64,000 nt of DNA from Streptomyces zinciresistens K42 (GCF_000225525.1 NZ_AGBF01000001.1:202419-266418), one strand, 5' to 3'; counted from the first letter of the stretch, positions 43,258 to 51,055 are shown. Numbers and translations: made by a program. Notes: generated from the sequence alone by a model not told the origin.

Positions 43258-43847
43258 GTCGACCCCTTGTCGATCGTGGAGTCGGTGATCATCCACCTGC
43301 CGCTGCCGTACTGGGCCTTGGACGTCTGCACCTTGCGCCGGCTGGTGCTGTCGAGCTCGGACTTCTTGCCCGTCTTGCGGTTCTCGGGCACGAAGTTCGT
43401 GCTGTCGACGCAGTCGACGATCACCGCGCTCTTCGACGAGCCGCCGAGGCTGAGCGTGACCTTCGGGTCGTCCTTCAGCTTCGGCTCGCCCTTCACCACC
43501 AGGTCGTTGTTCTGGTAGTAGAAGGCCGCGGCGCGCACCTTCGCCAAGGCCTTGTCGGCGGCGTACTTCTCCAGCTGCGAGCCCTTGAACGACCCGCTGG
43601 CGTAGATCTTGACCTGTTCGGCCCACATGCCGCGGTAGGCCGCCAGCACCTGCTCCCGGGCCTGCTGCTCCGGATCAGCGGAAGGAGACGTGCTGGTGAC
43701 GGGTGCAGCGGACGTCTTCTTGGCGGCCGGGGAGTCGGAGTCGGTGCCGCAGCCGGCCAGGAGCACAGCGGCGCCCAGACCCAACGCGGCCGCCGTGCGG
43801 ATCTTCGCGGCCTTCGTGACGTCGGCCTTGGACAGTGCCATTGACAT
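43251..43847 (-). CDS. Lipoprotein at head of Tad operon
   Basis: A 198-residue lipoprotein. The lipobox is LLAGCGTDS at about residues 29-37, so the mature protein is anchored at Cys. The rest resembles a small NTF2-like or hypothetical lipoprotein domain (REQVLAAYRGMWAEQVKIYA). ATG 43847 has GAGGGGG upstream, with a second ATG at 43841. It is the first gene of the Tad transcript. Confidence 0.82.
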   Translation of the reverse strand: MSMALSKADVTKAAKIRTAAALGLGAAVLLAGCGTDSDSPAAKKTSAAPVTSTSPSADPEQQAREQVLAAYRGMWAEQVKIYASGSFKGSQLEKYAADKALAKVRAAAFYYQNNDLVVKGEPKLKDDPKVTLSLGGSSKSAVIVDCVDSTNFVPENRKTGKKSELDSTSRRKVQTSKAQYGSGRWMITDSTIDKGSTC

Positions 43848-43926
43848 ATCCCCCTCAATCGTGGTCGTGGAAGTACACCGTCCGGCCCCCGGAGAGGCCC
43901 GGGTCAGCCGGCGGGGCCCATGCGAA

Positions 43927-44460
43927 CTAAGGAGCGTACGCGGCCAACCTGCGCCCCGGCATGGTCATTTCTCTCGCCGCTCGTGTTCCGCAGCGCTTGG
44001 GCCGCGCAGGCGCCCTCAGGGCGCGGCGCCGGGTGTGGAGAGCCGAGCGGGCCACCACGTCGAAGGGTCTGCCGAGGAGCTCGGCCAGCTCGCGCAGGAG
44101 CGCCGGCTCCGGTATGAGGACGCCCCGTTCGATCCTTGACCAGCGGGCCTGCGGCAGACCGAGCGACCTCGCAAGGTCGCGCTGCCGGACGCCGCCCTCC
44201 ACTCTCAGCCGGGCCAGATCCTCGGTCTCGACCGGCACCAGCAGTGACCGAATCTCCACACCGAGCGCCCTGGCCAACGCAACGAGCGTGCTCAACTGCG
44301 GCACGCGCGCTCCGACTTCGTACAGGCTGACATGGGCAGCGCTCAGGCACGGCTCGTACTGTGACGCGGACCGGGCCAACTCCTCCCGCGACAGATTCAC
44401 GCCTGTGCGTTCGCTCAGCAGCGCGGCCGGAGCAAAGTCGGTCACTCCGCGACCGGCCAC
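43927..44460 (-). CDS. Regulator with two tandem HTH domains
   Basis: A 177-residue protein with two XRE-type helix-turn-helix units in a row: SLYEVGARVPQLSTLVALAR near residues 40-75 and RQRDLARSLGLPQARWSRIE near residues 90-125, each with its own recognition-helix layout. GTG 44460 is chosen because GGAAGG sits 8 nt upstream; GTG 44466 is an alternative. A promoter and repeated TCAGATTC/TCAGATGC boxes lie upstream (44541-44652). It lies just downstream of the Tad operon start region and may control neighbouring genes and itself. The Arg-rich tail is not a domain. Confidence 0.75.
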   Translation of the reverse strand: MAGRGVTDFAPAALLSERTGVNLSREELARSASQYEPCLSAAHVSLYEVGARVPQLSTLVALARALGVEIRSLLVPVETEDLARLRVEGGVRQRDLARSLGLPQARWSRIERGVLIPEPALLRELAELLGRPFDVVARSALHTRRRALRAPARPKRCGTRAAREMTMPGRRLAAYAP

Positions 44461-44540
44461 CGTCACGTCCTTCCCGCACGAACACGGTCCGGCGAGTCCG
44501 CGCGCTCCCCATCGCCGCGGCCGACATCGACGCAATTGAG

Positions 44541-44634
44541 CGCATCTGACACCCCCTCCGCCCGCAACAGCACAGCCTTCGACAACCACCGCTCCGCCGT
44601 GAATCTGAGCGGTGATCAACCCGAATCTGACACC
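44541..44634. promoter_or_regulatory. Repeated TGTCAGATKC operator-like boxes
   Basis: On the minus strand GGTGTCAGATTCGGG occurs at about 44620-44635, CTCAGATTCAC at 44599-44609 (22 bp from the first, two helical turns), and GGTGTCAGATGCGC at 44541-44554. They flank the -10 of the promoter below and could be operators for the tandem-HTH regulator. Confidence 0.45.
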
Positions 44635-44652
44635 GAACCCCAAGCCCGTCAA
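44624..44652 (-). promoter_or_regulatory. Sigma-70-type promoter for the tandem-HTH regulator
   Basis: Minus strand TTGACG (44652-44647), 17-bp spacer, CAGATT (44629-44624). The CAGATT overlaps one copy of the repeated box, so occupancy would block transcription. Confidence 0.5.
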
Positions 44653-44721
44653 GATCGTTTTGTGATGGTTTGTCCGCTTTGATTGTTCGAGTATTTGCAG
44701 GCAAGCAGCATTGCGCGGACG

Positions 44722-45117
44722 TCACTTCGCAGCCGCCGATGTCTGGTCCTTCCCGCGGCGTGACGCGCTGCGCTTCACCGCGGCACCGGCCGCCGAGGCG
44801 CGCCGGTGTGCCGCGTCGACGACGGCGAACGAGGCGAGGAACGCGTAGAGGCACGCGGCGACACCCGCGCAGAAGGCGCCGACTGCGGCGGGCAGAACCA
44901 GCAGGCGGCCCCATGGCGCCGGCAGGTAGATCGTCGTCATCAGCGTGCCGACGAGGCTGACGGCGAGCAGCGTGAAGAGCACGGCCCGCCCGATGGCGCG
45001 CGCCGTGGTCATCTCGGCGGGTGCCCCTCCAGCGCCGGCCCCACGCCACAGCAGCCGGCGCACACGTGCCGCCTTGCCACGTGCTGCGGAGACAACGACC
45101 TCAGAAACTGGCTTCAT
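44722..45117 (-). CDS. Small membrane protein, hypothetical
   Basis: A 131-residue protein with two membrane spans (GRAVLFTLLAVSLVGTLMTT and LLVLPAAVGAFCAGVAACLY) and basic termini. ATG 45117 has AAGGGA upstream; the longer reading is unlikely. No family recognised. It follows the Nudix gene on the same strand with 87 nt between. Confidence 0.65.
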   Translation of the reverse strand: MKPVSEVVVSAARGKAARVRRLLWRGAGAGGAPAEMTTARAIGRAVLFTLLAVSLVGTLMTTIYLPAPWGRLLVLPAAVGAFCAGVAACLYAFLASFAVVDAAHRRASAAGAAVKRSASRRGKDQTSAAAK

Positions 45118-45204
45118 GGGAATCCCTTGGACGGTGAGTGGGTGCCCGCTCCTACTGGGGGGCTGGGGGCGTGGGCGGGATGATCCGCCCGGGCAGGACG
45201 GCAC

Positions 45205-45825
45205 CTATGCGGCGACGGCCTCGGGATGGCCTGCGGGCAGCGTGGGGTACCGGGACTGGACCAGGGCGAGCGCCGCCAGCGTCACGCCGCAGGTGATCCG
45301 GCCATCGGCCAGCCAGCGGGGCAGCTCCGCAGGTGCGATCCAGACGGGCTCGCTGACGGACTCCATGGCCTCCGGGCGGGCCGACTGCGTCTCCGTGGTG
45401 TCCACCGGCGCGACGAAGACATGGATCGAGGAGGCGATGATGCCGGTGTCGGCATGAATGAGGCCGAGCCGGCGCGGCGCCTCGCAGATCAGGCCTGTCT
45501 CCTCGCGCAGCTCGCGAGCGGCGGCCGCAGCGAGTTCCTCGTCGCCCTCGACGCCGCCCCGCGGGAACTCGATAGACGCGGCATGGACGGGGTAGCGATA
45601 GGAGGGCACGAGGGCGTACCCAGCCGAGCTGACCGGAACAACGACGACGCCGTCCTGGTTCCATTGCCACCGCAGGTACTGGCCGGCGGTGCCCGACGGT
45701 GCGACCACATCGTCGTTGAACAGGGTGCCGAAGCGGTTACGGAAGACAGCGACCTCCCGGACCCGTCGTATGGGCGCCGGAACGTCGACAGGCTGCGCGG
45801 ACCTGGGCCCGGTCACTGTGGTCAC
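45205..45825 (-). CDS. Nudix hydrolase, ADP-ribose pyrophosphatase-like
   Basis: A 206-residue Nudix hydrolase. The Nudix box GGVEGDEELAAAAARELREETGL spans about residues 90-112, preceded by SIEFPRG, typical for ADP-ribose pyrophosphatases that hydrolyse ADP-ribose to AMP and ribose-5-phosphate. GTG 45825 has AAGGAGG at ideal distance, preferred over the longer ATG at 45849. Substrate specificity is inferred from motif context only. Confidence 0.85.
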   Translation of the reverse strand: MTTVTGPRSAQPVDVPAPIRRVREVAVFRNRFGTLFNDDVVAPSGTAGQYLRWQWNQDGVVVVPVSSAGYALVPSYRYPVHAASIEFPRGGVEGDEELAAAAARELREETGLICEAPRRLGLIHADTGIIASSIHVFVAPVDTTETQSARPEAMESVSEPVWIAPAELPRWLADGRITCGVTLAALALVQSRYPTLPAGHPEAVAA

Positions 45826-45968
45826 TTTTGCCTCCTTCGGGGATTCCAACGCCTATAGAGGTGTCGGGATCAGACGGCGTGTGACACAGCTGGCGGAACT
45901 TTTCCCGCGAGCGGCGGCCGGGGCGCGGCCGCTGGCCGAGTACCTGGACACGGGTGAACCTCGGCGGG

Positions 45969-46004
45969 AGGCGCCTGCCCACCTCACCCTCGGGGCAGGC
46001 GCCT
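45969..46004 (-). terminator. Perfect 12-bp hairpin terminator
   Basis: AGGCGCCTGCCC (45969-45980) pairs with GGGCAGGCGCCT (45993-46004) around a 12-nt loop, 20 nt after the stop of the gene at 46024. It should end the lipoprotein operon. Confidence 0.75.
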
Positions 46005-46023
46005 GAGATCTTGTCCGCCGGGT

Positions 46024-46698
46024 TCAGGCCACCAGTCGGCGCAGCCCGCTCATCACGTCTGCGTCGGCGCCGTCGAGGAGGACGGCGAGCTGTGGGAACA
46101 GCAGCAGAGCGACAACTTCGGTGGGGGCGTGGAACCACGCGTCGTCCGGGGGCAGTTGGGTGAGCCGGGGGGCCTGTAGTGTCAGCCGCCCGTGCCGGTC
46201 GGCGTACATGGCGGGAGCGGGGGGAAAGTCGACGGAGCCACCGCGGCCGAGGGCCTGCACGAGGCGCCCGCCGCGGCCGCAGCGCACCGCGGTGGCCTTG
46301 CCGGCGGCCAACTGCTGCTGCAAGGCCTCGTCGGCGCGACCGTCGGCGGGGGAGGGGGACAGGCGGATCTGCTCGAAGACGGCGGCGTTCACCGATTTGG
46401 TGATCTCTGGTGCGCTGTCGAGCACGGTGACGGGCTTGACGGCGATGCGGGCGCCCGCCTTCGTCAGGACGACGTCCTGCTGCAGGGCTTGCCGGAGCAC
46501 GTCGACGACGTCCGTACGGACCGCGGCCTCGGAGGGTTTCGTGCCCGACGCCTGCGCCCACGTGGCGGAGCCGACGGTGACGGTGACCTGTGCGGATGCC
46601 TGGATGCGTTTGCTCTGTCCAGCCGTCCCCCCATCGTGACGGGTTCTCTGGACGGCTTGGTGTTGGCCGGGTGCCGTGGCCGGGGCGGATCCGATCAC
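46024..46698 (-). CDS. Hypothetical protein coupled to lipoprotein
   Basis: A 224-residue protein of unknown family. GTG 46698 overlaps the lipoprotein stop (GTGA). It includes TDVVDVLRQALQQDVVLTKA and DFPPAPAMYADRHGRLTLQA, a mixed alpha/beta layout without a membrane span or clear catalytic site. A perfect hairpin ends the pair. Likely works with the lipoprotein, role unknown. Confidence 0.65.
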   Translation of the reverse strand: MIGSAPATAPGQHQAVQRTRHDGGTAGQSKRIQASAQVTVTVGSATWAQASGTKPSEAAVRTDVVDVLRQALQQDVVLTKAGARIAVKPVTVLDSAPEITKSVNAAVFEQIRLSPSPADGRADEALQQQLAAGKATAVRCGRGGRLVQALGRGGSVDFPPAPAMYADRHGRLTLQAPRLTQLPPDDAWFHAPTEVVALLLFPQLAVLLDGADADVMSGLRRLVA

Positions 46699-47666
46699 TT
46701 GAGAGCCCCCTCGAACATGAGGCGGTCCCCGCCGCGCTGTTCCGCGTCGACGGTCACGGGGCCCGGGACCGCGCGGGAGGGAACGGAGACGTCGACGGTG
46801 CTCGTGGCGGTGCGATGCGGTGCGATGGGCGCGTCGTGGTAGCCGAGGCCGGCCGACGCCGTGTCCGCGGTGGTGAGCTCGGCGCCGACCAGAACCCGCA
46901 CGGTGACGCCCATCCCGGGTCGGGGGTCGTCACTGTCGTTGCGCACCGACAGCTCGAGGGAGGCCTCGCGGCGTCCGTTGTCGTCCGCGGCGAGCTGCAG
47001 CGGGGAGATCCGGACGCCGTCCGGGGACCACTGACCGAGCGAGAGCCTCGCGCCTGCGGCCGCGGTGGCCGCGGGAGGGGACGAAGCGGGGGCGGTGGCG
47101 CCCGGAACCTTGCCTTCGAAGAACACCGCGTCGGCCTGGGCCAGGCCGGCCTGCGTCGCCTCGAGCGTGACGGTGGCCCGCTGCCCTGCACTGTGCGGAG
47201 GAACGGCTACACCGACGTCGGCGGTAAACGTGGCTCCGGGCTTGACCTTGGCGCCGACGTCCGGCTTGGGGAAGCCGGCAACGCCAGGGCCGGTGAACGG
47301 CTTCGTCTCGAGGCCGAGTTCTCCGACGCGGACGGTCACCGAGGTCTCGGGCAGCAGAGCGATATCCGTCCCGGTGTTGGTGAGCGCCACCTTTACGCGG
47401 GCCGCGGACCAGCCGGAGGGCACCGAGTCCTTCGCGGGCGGTGTCATCTCCTGCAACGAGCGGACCGTCGCCGTCCACGGTCCGCTCTCGAGCGGCTGGG
47501 CGGCACCGAAGGAAGCTATCCCGGCCGGCAGTTCGGCCGAGCCGGCCGTGGCCGGCTGCCGGGACCCGGAAGGAGCAGCGGGTGCCGGGGCGTCGTCCTG
47601 GCCGCATCCGGTCAGGACGAGGGCCAAGAGCACCGAGGCGGCGCCGACCAGAGGGGCGGTCTTCAT
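46695..47666 (-). CDS. Lipoprotein
   Basis: A 323-residue lipoprotein. The signal and lipobox VLLALVLTGCGQDD are at the start. Two beta-rich repeats with ARVKVALTNTGTDIALLPET and ASLELSVRNDSDDPRPGMGV resemble DUF4352/Telo-bind-like immunoglobulin folds of extracellular lipoproteins. ATG 47666 has GGAG 9 nt upstream; the ATG at 47726 is less likely. Paired with the hypothetical gene downstream. Confidence 0.8.
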   Translation of the reverse strand: MKTAPLVGAASVLLALVLTGCGQDDAPAPAAPSGSRQPATAGSAELPAGIASFGAAQPLESGPWTATVRSLQEMTPPAKDSVPSGWSAARVKVALTNTGTDIALLPETSVTVRVGELGLETKPFTGPGVAGFPKPDVGAKVKPGATFTADVGVAVPPHSAGQRATVTLEATQAGLAQADAVFFEGKVPGATAPASSPPAATAAAGARLSLGQWSPDGVRISPLQLAADDNGRREASLELSVRNDSDDPRPGMGVTVRVLVGAELTTADTASAGLGYHDAPIAPHRTATSTVDVSVPSRAVPGPVTVDAEQRGGDRLMFEGALK

Positions 47667-47900
47667 GGGTAAAACTCCGTTGATGTGGGCGAGGCTGAGG
47701 CTGCGATAGGGATCATGCCAAAGCACCTGATCGCTCGACAGGCTGTCCGCCCTGCATCAGGTCCACGCGCTCATCTTGGCCGGATAAGGCCTACGAAGGG
47801 CGGGACGGTACGGGAGGGCGGCCAGGCGGGGTGCCGGAGGGCTGTCCGGAGATGGTGCTGCTCCTGGGGTGCAGATGGTCCGGTTCGTGGAACGGCTGCG

Positions 47901-47930
47901 GGGGAGGCTGCGCCGGTGCGCAGCCTCCCC
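47901..47930 (-). terminator. Perfect 13-bp hairpin terminator
   Basis: GGGGAGGCTGCGC (47901-47913) and GCGCAGCCTCCCC (47918-47930) form a perfect stem with a CGGT loop, 29 nt after the stop at 47960. It marks the end of the cassette array on this side. Confidence 0.82.
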
Positions 47931-47959
47931 GTGCCGGAGGGGGCAGGAGGTCGTAGCCG

Positions 47960-48385
47960 TCAGGGAGTGGCGGGGATGGCGATGAGGTAGAACTCGTTCC
48001 CGTCCTCATCCGAGACGAGGACCGGGTGCCCCTGGTCGACCGCGGTGAAGACGCGGTCCTTGATGTCGTCGGCGCGGTCGGCCGCGGTCAGCGGGGCCTT
48101 GAGGCCGGACCGCACCGCCTCGTAGGTGGCGGGCTGCGGCCTGTAGCGGTACCGCTCGCCCTTCACCACCCGGAAGCACTCGTCGATCTCCTCGGTGCTG
48201 ATGGTGTCGTCGTAGCCCTGGAGTCGGGCGACCTGGCACGTGTTGACCGCGAGGAGCTGCCGGTTGTGGATGTTGCACAGGGCTCCGGGAGTGCCCTGGG
48301 GGTGAAAGTGGACGGCGGTGTCGATCGACGTGGGCAAGAGTAATCCTCCGCGATGGACGGGCAGTTGAGGCTCTGTCGAGCTCAT
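47960..48385 (-). CDS. Hypothetical protein, first cassette
   Basis: A 141-residue protein (HPQGTPGALCNIHNRQLLAV, YDDTISTEEIDECFRVVKGE) with no known family or membrane span. ATG 48385 lies 7 nt after the -10 of repeat element 1, so the mRNA is probably leaderless. It is the only gene of its cassette and is followed by the perfect hairpin at 47901-47930. Confidence 0.7.
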   Translation of the reverse strand: MSSTEPQLPVHRGGLLLPTSIDTAVHFHPQGTPGALCNIHNRQLLAVNTCQVARLQGYDDTISTEEIDECFRVVKGERYRYRPQPATYEAVRSGLKAPLTAADRADDIKDRVFTAVDQGHPVLVSDEDGNEFYLIAIPATP

Positions 48386-48392
48386 GACATAT

Positions 48393-48421
48393 AGAGTACG
48401 TCAGTAAATCCAATTAAGCAA
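48393..48421 (-). promoter_or_regulatory. Array repeat element 1 (promoter-like)
   Basis: Minus strand TTGCTT (48421-48416), 17-bp spacer AATTGGATTTACTGACG, TACTCT (48398-48393). Member of the seven-copy family with consensus TTGCRTAAYTGGATTTA. The ATG of the next gene is 7 nt past the -10. A stem-loop (48420-48445) abuts the element on its upstream side. Confidence 0.8.
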
Positions 48422-48445
48422 CCCCCGGAGTTGCCTCCGAGGGTT
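48420..48445 (-). terminator. Hairpin before array element 1
   Basis: AACCCCCGGAG (48420-48430) pairs with CTCCGAGGGTT (48435-48445) at 10 of 11 positions with a TTGC loop, 80 nt after the stop at 48527. A likely transcription terminator for the tRNA/BlaI operon, abutting the next promoter. Confidence 0.6.
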
Positions 48446-48526
48446 GTCGTCACGCAGAAGGCTCCGCTGTCAGCGGCCGAGATCGTTTCTGCGCGTATGG
48501 CCAGCACCTGTCCGCTGGTCTCGGCC

Positions 48527-48976
48527 CTACATCGCCGGGGTGTCGGTGGCTTGGGCGTTCGGCGGGAGGGGGGTGGTCCCGGCTGTCGGGAAGCGGAGCT
48601 TCTCCACATCGGTGACCGGGGGCTCGTCCTCTCGCGGGTCGTGCTCCCAGTAGTCGAAGCAGTAGCGGGCCGGAGCGTCATCGGGATGTTGGGGCGCTGT
48701 GGCGATCGTGCCGCGGCATCGCGCGAAGCGCCGCCCGTCCTGGTAGACGAACCCGGCTGTTCTGCCGCCGCTGACGGTGAAGAGTTCGGGCGACGTGCTG
48801 CCGCTCTCCAGCAGGAGCAGATTCGCGGGCGGAAGGCGACGCCATCTGCTGTAGCTCGCTTCGCGCGACCAGTGGTCGCAGAACCACGACAGATCGCGGA
48901 CCTCAACGGTGTGTGCGCTCAGGTAGAGGAACTCGATGTGCGCGGCAGGGTTTCTCTGGGCGTGGTTCCTCGGCAC
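48527..48976 (-). CDS. Hypothetical protein
   Basis: A 149-residue protein. GTG 48976 is preferred because AGGAG is 6 nt upstream; the GTG at 48994 would lack an RBS. Contains VRDLSWFCDHWSREASYSRW and RYCFDYWEHDPREDEPPV; aromatic-rich, no family known. Follows the gene at 48991 by 14 nt. Confidence 0.65.
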   Translation of the reverse strand: MPRNHAQRNPAAHIEFLYLSAHTVEVRDLSWFCDHWSREASYSRWRRLPPANLLLLESGSTSPELFTVSGGRTAGFVYQDGRRFARCRGTIATAPQHPDDAPARYCFDYWEHDPREDEPPVTDVEKLRFPTAGTTPLPPNAQATDTPAM

Positions 48977-48990
48977 GTTGTCTCCTGAGG

Positions 48991-49260
48991 TCACCGGGGG
49001 GAATGCGGGCCGGGCGTCAGCCGCTGCCGGAGCTGGCGCGCGAGCCGGCCGAGTGTGTGGCGGAGTACCCCCCAGCGGGGGCGTGCCGCGTACTCGGTTG
49101 AGGCGTTGCGCGCGTCGAGGTAGCGATCGCCGGTGGACTGGGCGGGATAGGGGTTGAGTCGGCGTCGGGAACAGAAGGAGTTCCAGGCGCGGATGAACGC
49201 CTGCTCATAGGCGTCGTAGTCCTCGTCGGGGCGACGAGGGCGGAAGCAGAACGAGGGCAT
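48991..49260 (-). CDS. Small hypothetical protein
   Basis: An 89-residue basic protein (YDAYEQAFIRAWNSFCSRRR, LRHTLGRLARQLRQRLTPG). ATG 49260 has GGAGAG upstream. No domain recognised. Between the BlaI-like gene and a hypothetical gene in the operon started by element 2. Confidence 0.55.
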   Translation of the reverse strand: MPSFCFRPRRPDEDYDAYEQAFIRAWNSFCSRRRLNPYPAQSTGDRYLDARNASTEYAARPRWGVLRHTLGRLARQLRQRLTPGPHSPR

Positions 49261-49311
49261 GACGCTCTCCGGGAGGGGTTATGCGGGGCGGGGGCGCGGC
49301 CACGTAGGGGC

Positions 49312-49710
49312 CTAGTGGGCCTTCGGGCTCTCGGCGGCCTCCGGCCCGTGGGCGATGCGGATGGCGTCGCTTAGCGCCTGGTGCTGTTCCTCGCTCAGCA
49401 TGCCGAAGAAGGCGATGAGGGCGGCGGTGGGGTTGTCGCTCTGCGACCAGGCGTCGTTCATCAGCGCGGCGGCGTAGGCGGCGCGGGTGGAGACCGTCTC
49501 ATATCGATAGGCCCGGCCTTCCGGCTGGCGGCGTACCAAGCCCTTCTGATGGAGGTTGCCGAGAACGGTCATCACCGTGGTGTAGGCGATCGACCGTTCC
49601 AACTGGAGGTCTTCCAGGACTTCTCGAACGGTCACCGGGCGGTTCCACTTCCACACCCGTGTCATGACCGCGTCTTCGAGTTCTCCCAACGGGCGAGGTG
49701 GCTTCAGCAC
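49312..49710 (-). CDS. BlaI/MecI/CopY-family repressor
   Basis: A 132-residue winged-helix repressor of the penicillinase-repressor family. LGELEDAVMTRVWKWNRPVT opens the fold, VREVLEDL and AYTTVMTVLGNLHQKGLVRR form the recognition wing, and the C-terminal dimerisation helix is normal. GTG 49710 has AAGGAA upstream. No BlaR-type sensor or beta-lactamase is nearby, so it may regulate the array itself, which carries one promoter type; this is inference. It is co-directional with and downstream of the tRNA. Confidence 0.88.
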   Translation of the reverse strand: MLKPPRPLGELEDAVMTRVWKWNRPVTVREVLEDLQLERSIAYTTVMTVLGNLHQKGLVRRQPEGRAYRYETVSTRAAYAAALMNDAWSQSDNPTAALIAFFGMLSEEQHQALSDAIRIAHGPEAAESPKAH

Positions 49711-49863
49711 TCAAGTTCCTTGGTGTGGTCGGACGAAGGGAGTTCGTGCAGCCGCCGGCCGATGGTCGGGCCGGGGGCTGCATGGGGGAGGGGTATGGGT
49801 GGCACCTCCAAGGGGGGCGAGCCACGGGCGCGAGGGCCGCGGCTGGAGAAGATGTGCGTTGTG

Positions 49864-49936
49864 TAGCGCTGGCGGGACTCGAACCCGCGACCCAGGACTT
49901 ATAGGATCCGCGCTCTTCCAACTGAGCTACAGCGCC
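49864..49936 (-). tRNA. tRNA, anticodon UAU (predicted Ile), atypical loop
   Basis: A 73-nt cloverleaf: acceptor GGCGCTG (49936-49930) with CAGCGCT (49871-49865), D-arm GCTC-AGTTGGAA-GAGC, T-arm GCGGG-TTCGAGT-CCCGC, discriminator A at 49864, no encoded CCA. The anticodon stem/loop CGGAT-CCTATAA-GTCCT puts TAT at 34-36 (49903-49901), i.e. anticodon UAU for the AUA codon, but position 33 is C instead of the near-universal U, and 27-43 is a C-T mismatch. Transcribed from element 2 about 90 nt upstream. Could be functional, degenerate, or acting as something else. Confidence 0.72.
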
Positions 49937-50023
49937 GGGGGTTGACGGCCCGTACCCGGCGGGTGGGGGGGGTACCGGGTACGGGCCGTGAGGGCGGTGG
50001 CCTCTCGCCGACCGCCTAGATAA

Positions 50024-50052
50024 ACTATACAGCATGCAATCCAATTAAGCAA
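50024..50052 (-). promoter_or_regulatory. Array repeat element 2 (promoter-like)
   Basis: Minus strand TTGCTT (50052-50047), 17-bp spacer AATTGGATTGCATGCTG, TATAGT (50029-50024). The TAA of the preceding Mom-like gene (50047-50045) lies inside the element. Probable promoter for the tRNA and BlaI genes. Confidence 0.85.
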
Positions 50053-51055
50053 TCCTTGGTTGGGGTGGATGCACGGACCCTGGTGCGATCCCGCACGCTG
50101 CCTCGTGGGACGCGGAGTGCGGGATCGCCGAGCCGCACGGGTGCTTGGGGTAGGGGCGCGGAGTGAAGCCGATGACCGTCCGCGTCCGTTCTGCCCGCGT
50201 ACGGCCAACCCGCAGCAGGTAGCGGTGGTTTCCTGGGTGCGCCTGGCGTCGGGCGCCGATCTGGGCGAGGGCCTGATCCAGCCACTGCTTGAGCGCCTCG
50301 CCAGGGCCCGGGGGCGGCGGTGGCGCCCCCATCTCCTCAAGGCGCCGAGCGACGCCGGCCGCCCCCGATTCCTGGCGCAGCAGCTTGGACCGCGCCCGTG
50401 CGGTGAATGTGCTGCCGTCCGGGAGCACGGTGAGCGTGCGGGCCGTCCCCAGACCGGTGTACGTCGCCGACAGCGCCTGATACACGATGCCCAGATGACC
50501 TCTGGTCTGGATGACATGGCCGTGCTCGGTCCGCCGCCATCGTGGGACGGGATCGCTGAACATGACCGCGCCGCGCAGGCCGGCGGCCGCGGCGGATCTC
50601 AGCGCGGCCGAGGTGAAGAAGCTCTCGCCGTTGCTGGGTACGGACTCGCTGAGGACGAGGCGCGCGATCTCGGCACTCTCCCGGTAGGGCTCCAGGTGCG
50701 GGAAGGCGCCTGTGAGAACACGGGGGTTCATGGGGCTGGCCAGCACCAGGACGCCCACCAGCGGCAGTCCCTCGACCGCGAGGTCGCCGGCACCCAGCGG
50801 CGCCTCCTGGTCGAGGAGTCCGTAGGGGTGGTGCAGGACGGCGGGCCAGCCGGACAGGTAGTGGTGCCGCTGCACGAAGGCCTTCGCGGTGGCCTCCGGG
50901 ATGGCGGTCACCGCGTAGCGCTGGGCTCGGAACCCGCCTTCGGAGACGTGGCGCCACGTTGGGGCTCCGTAGCGCCACCGCTGGGTGAAACCGCGGGGGT
51001 CGCCGAGCTGCATGGCCCGCAGGTCGGCGGGCCGCGGGGTGATGATCGAGGTCAT
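50045..51055 (-). CDS. Mom-like DNA-modification protein
   Basis: A 336-residue protein resembling the phage Mu Mom family, GNAT-fold enzymes that convert DNA adenine to a carbamoylmethyl-type adduct. Support is pattern-based: AFVQRHHYLSGWPAVLHHPY, then a GNAT-like core EIARLVLSESVPSNGESFFT, MFSDPVPRWRRTEHGHVIQT and LGIVYQALSATYTG, as in Mom relatives annotated on actinomycete phages and plasmids. ATG 51055 overlaps the DpdA-like stop (ATGA), so the two are translationally coupled. The stop TAA is inside array element 2. Product on DNA not demonstrated. Confidence 0.6.
   Translation of the reverse strand: MTSIITPRPADLRAMQLGDPRGFTQRWRYGAPTWRHVSEGGFRAQRYAVTAIPEATAKAFVQRHHYLSGWPAVLHHPYGLLDQEAPLGAGDLAVEGLPLVGVLVLASPMNPRVLTGAFPHLEPYRESAEIARLVLSESVPSNGESFFTSAALRSAAAAGLRGAVMFSDPVPRWRRTEHGHVIQTRGHLGIVYQALSATYTGLGTARTLTVLPDGSTFTARARSKLLRQESGAAGVARRLEEMGAPPPPPGPGEALKQWLDQALAQIGARRQAHPGNHRYLLRVGRTRAERTRTVIGFTPRPYPKHPCGSAIPHSASHEAACGIAPGSVHPPQPRIA

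Noticed and set aside
35771..43847. A type IV secretion or conjugation system
   Set aside because: The TadA/B/C/Z, CpaB and TadE set and the prepilin-type leaders match a Tad pilus; no VirB4, relaxase or coupling protein is found.
48382..48906. Minus-strand frame running through array element 1 with the tail GCLIGFTDV
   Set aside because: The tail is simply the translation of the repeat; similar tails (CIIGFMAVG, CVIGFIAVG) appear in frames across other copies, showing they are artefacts.
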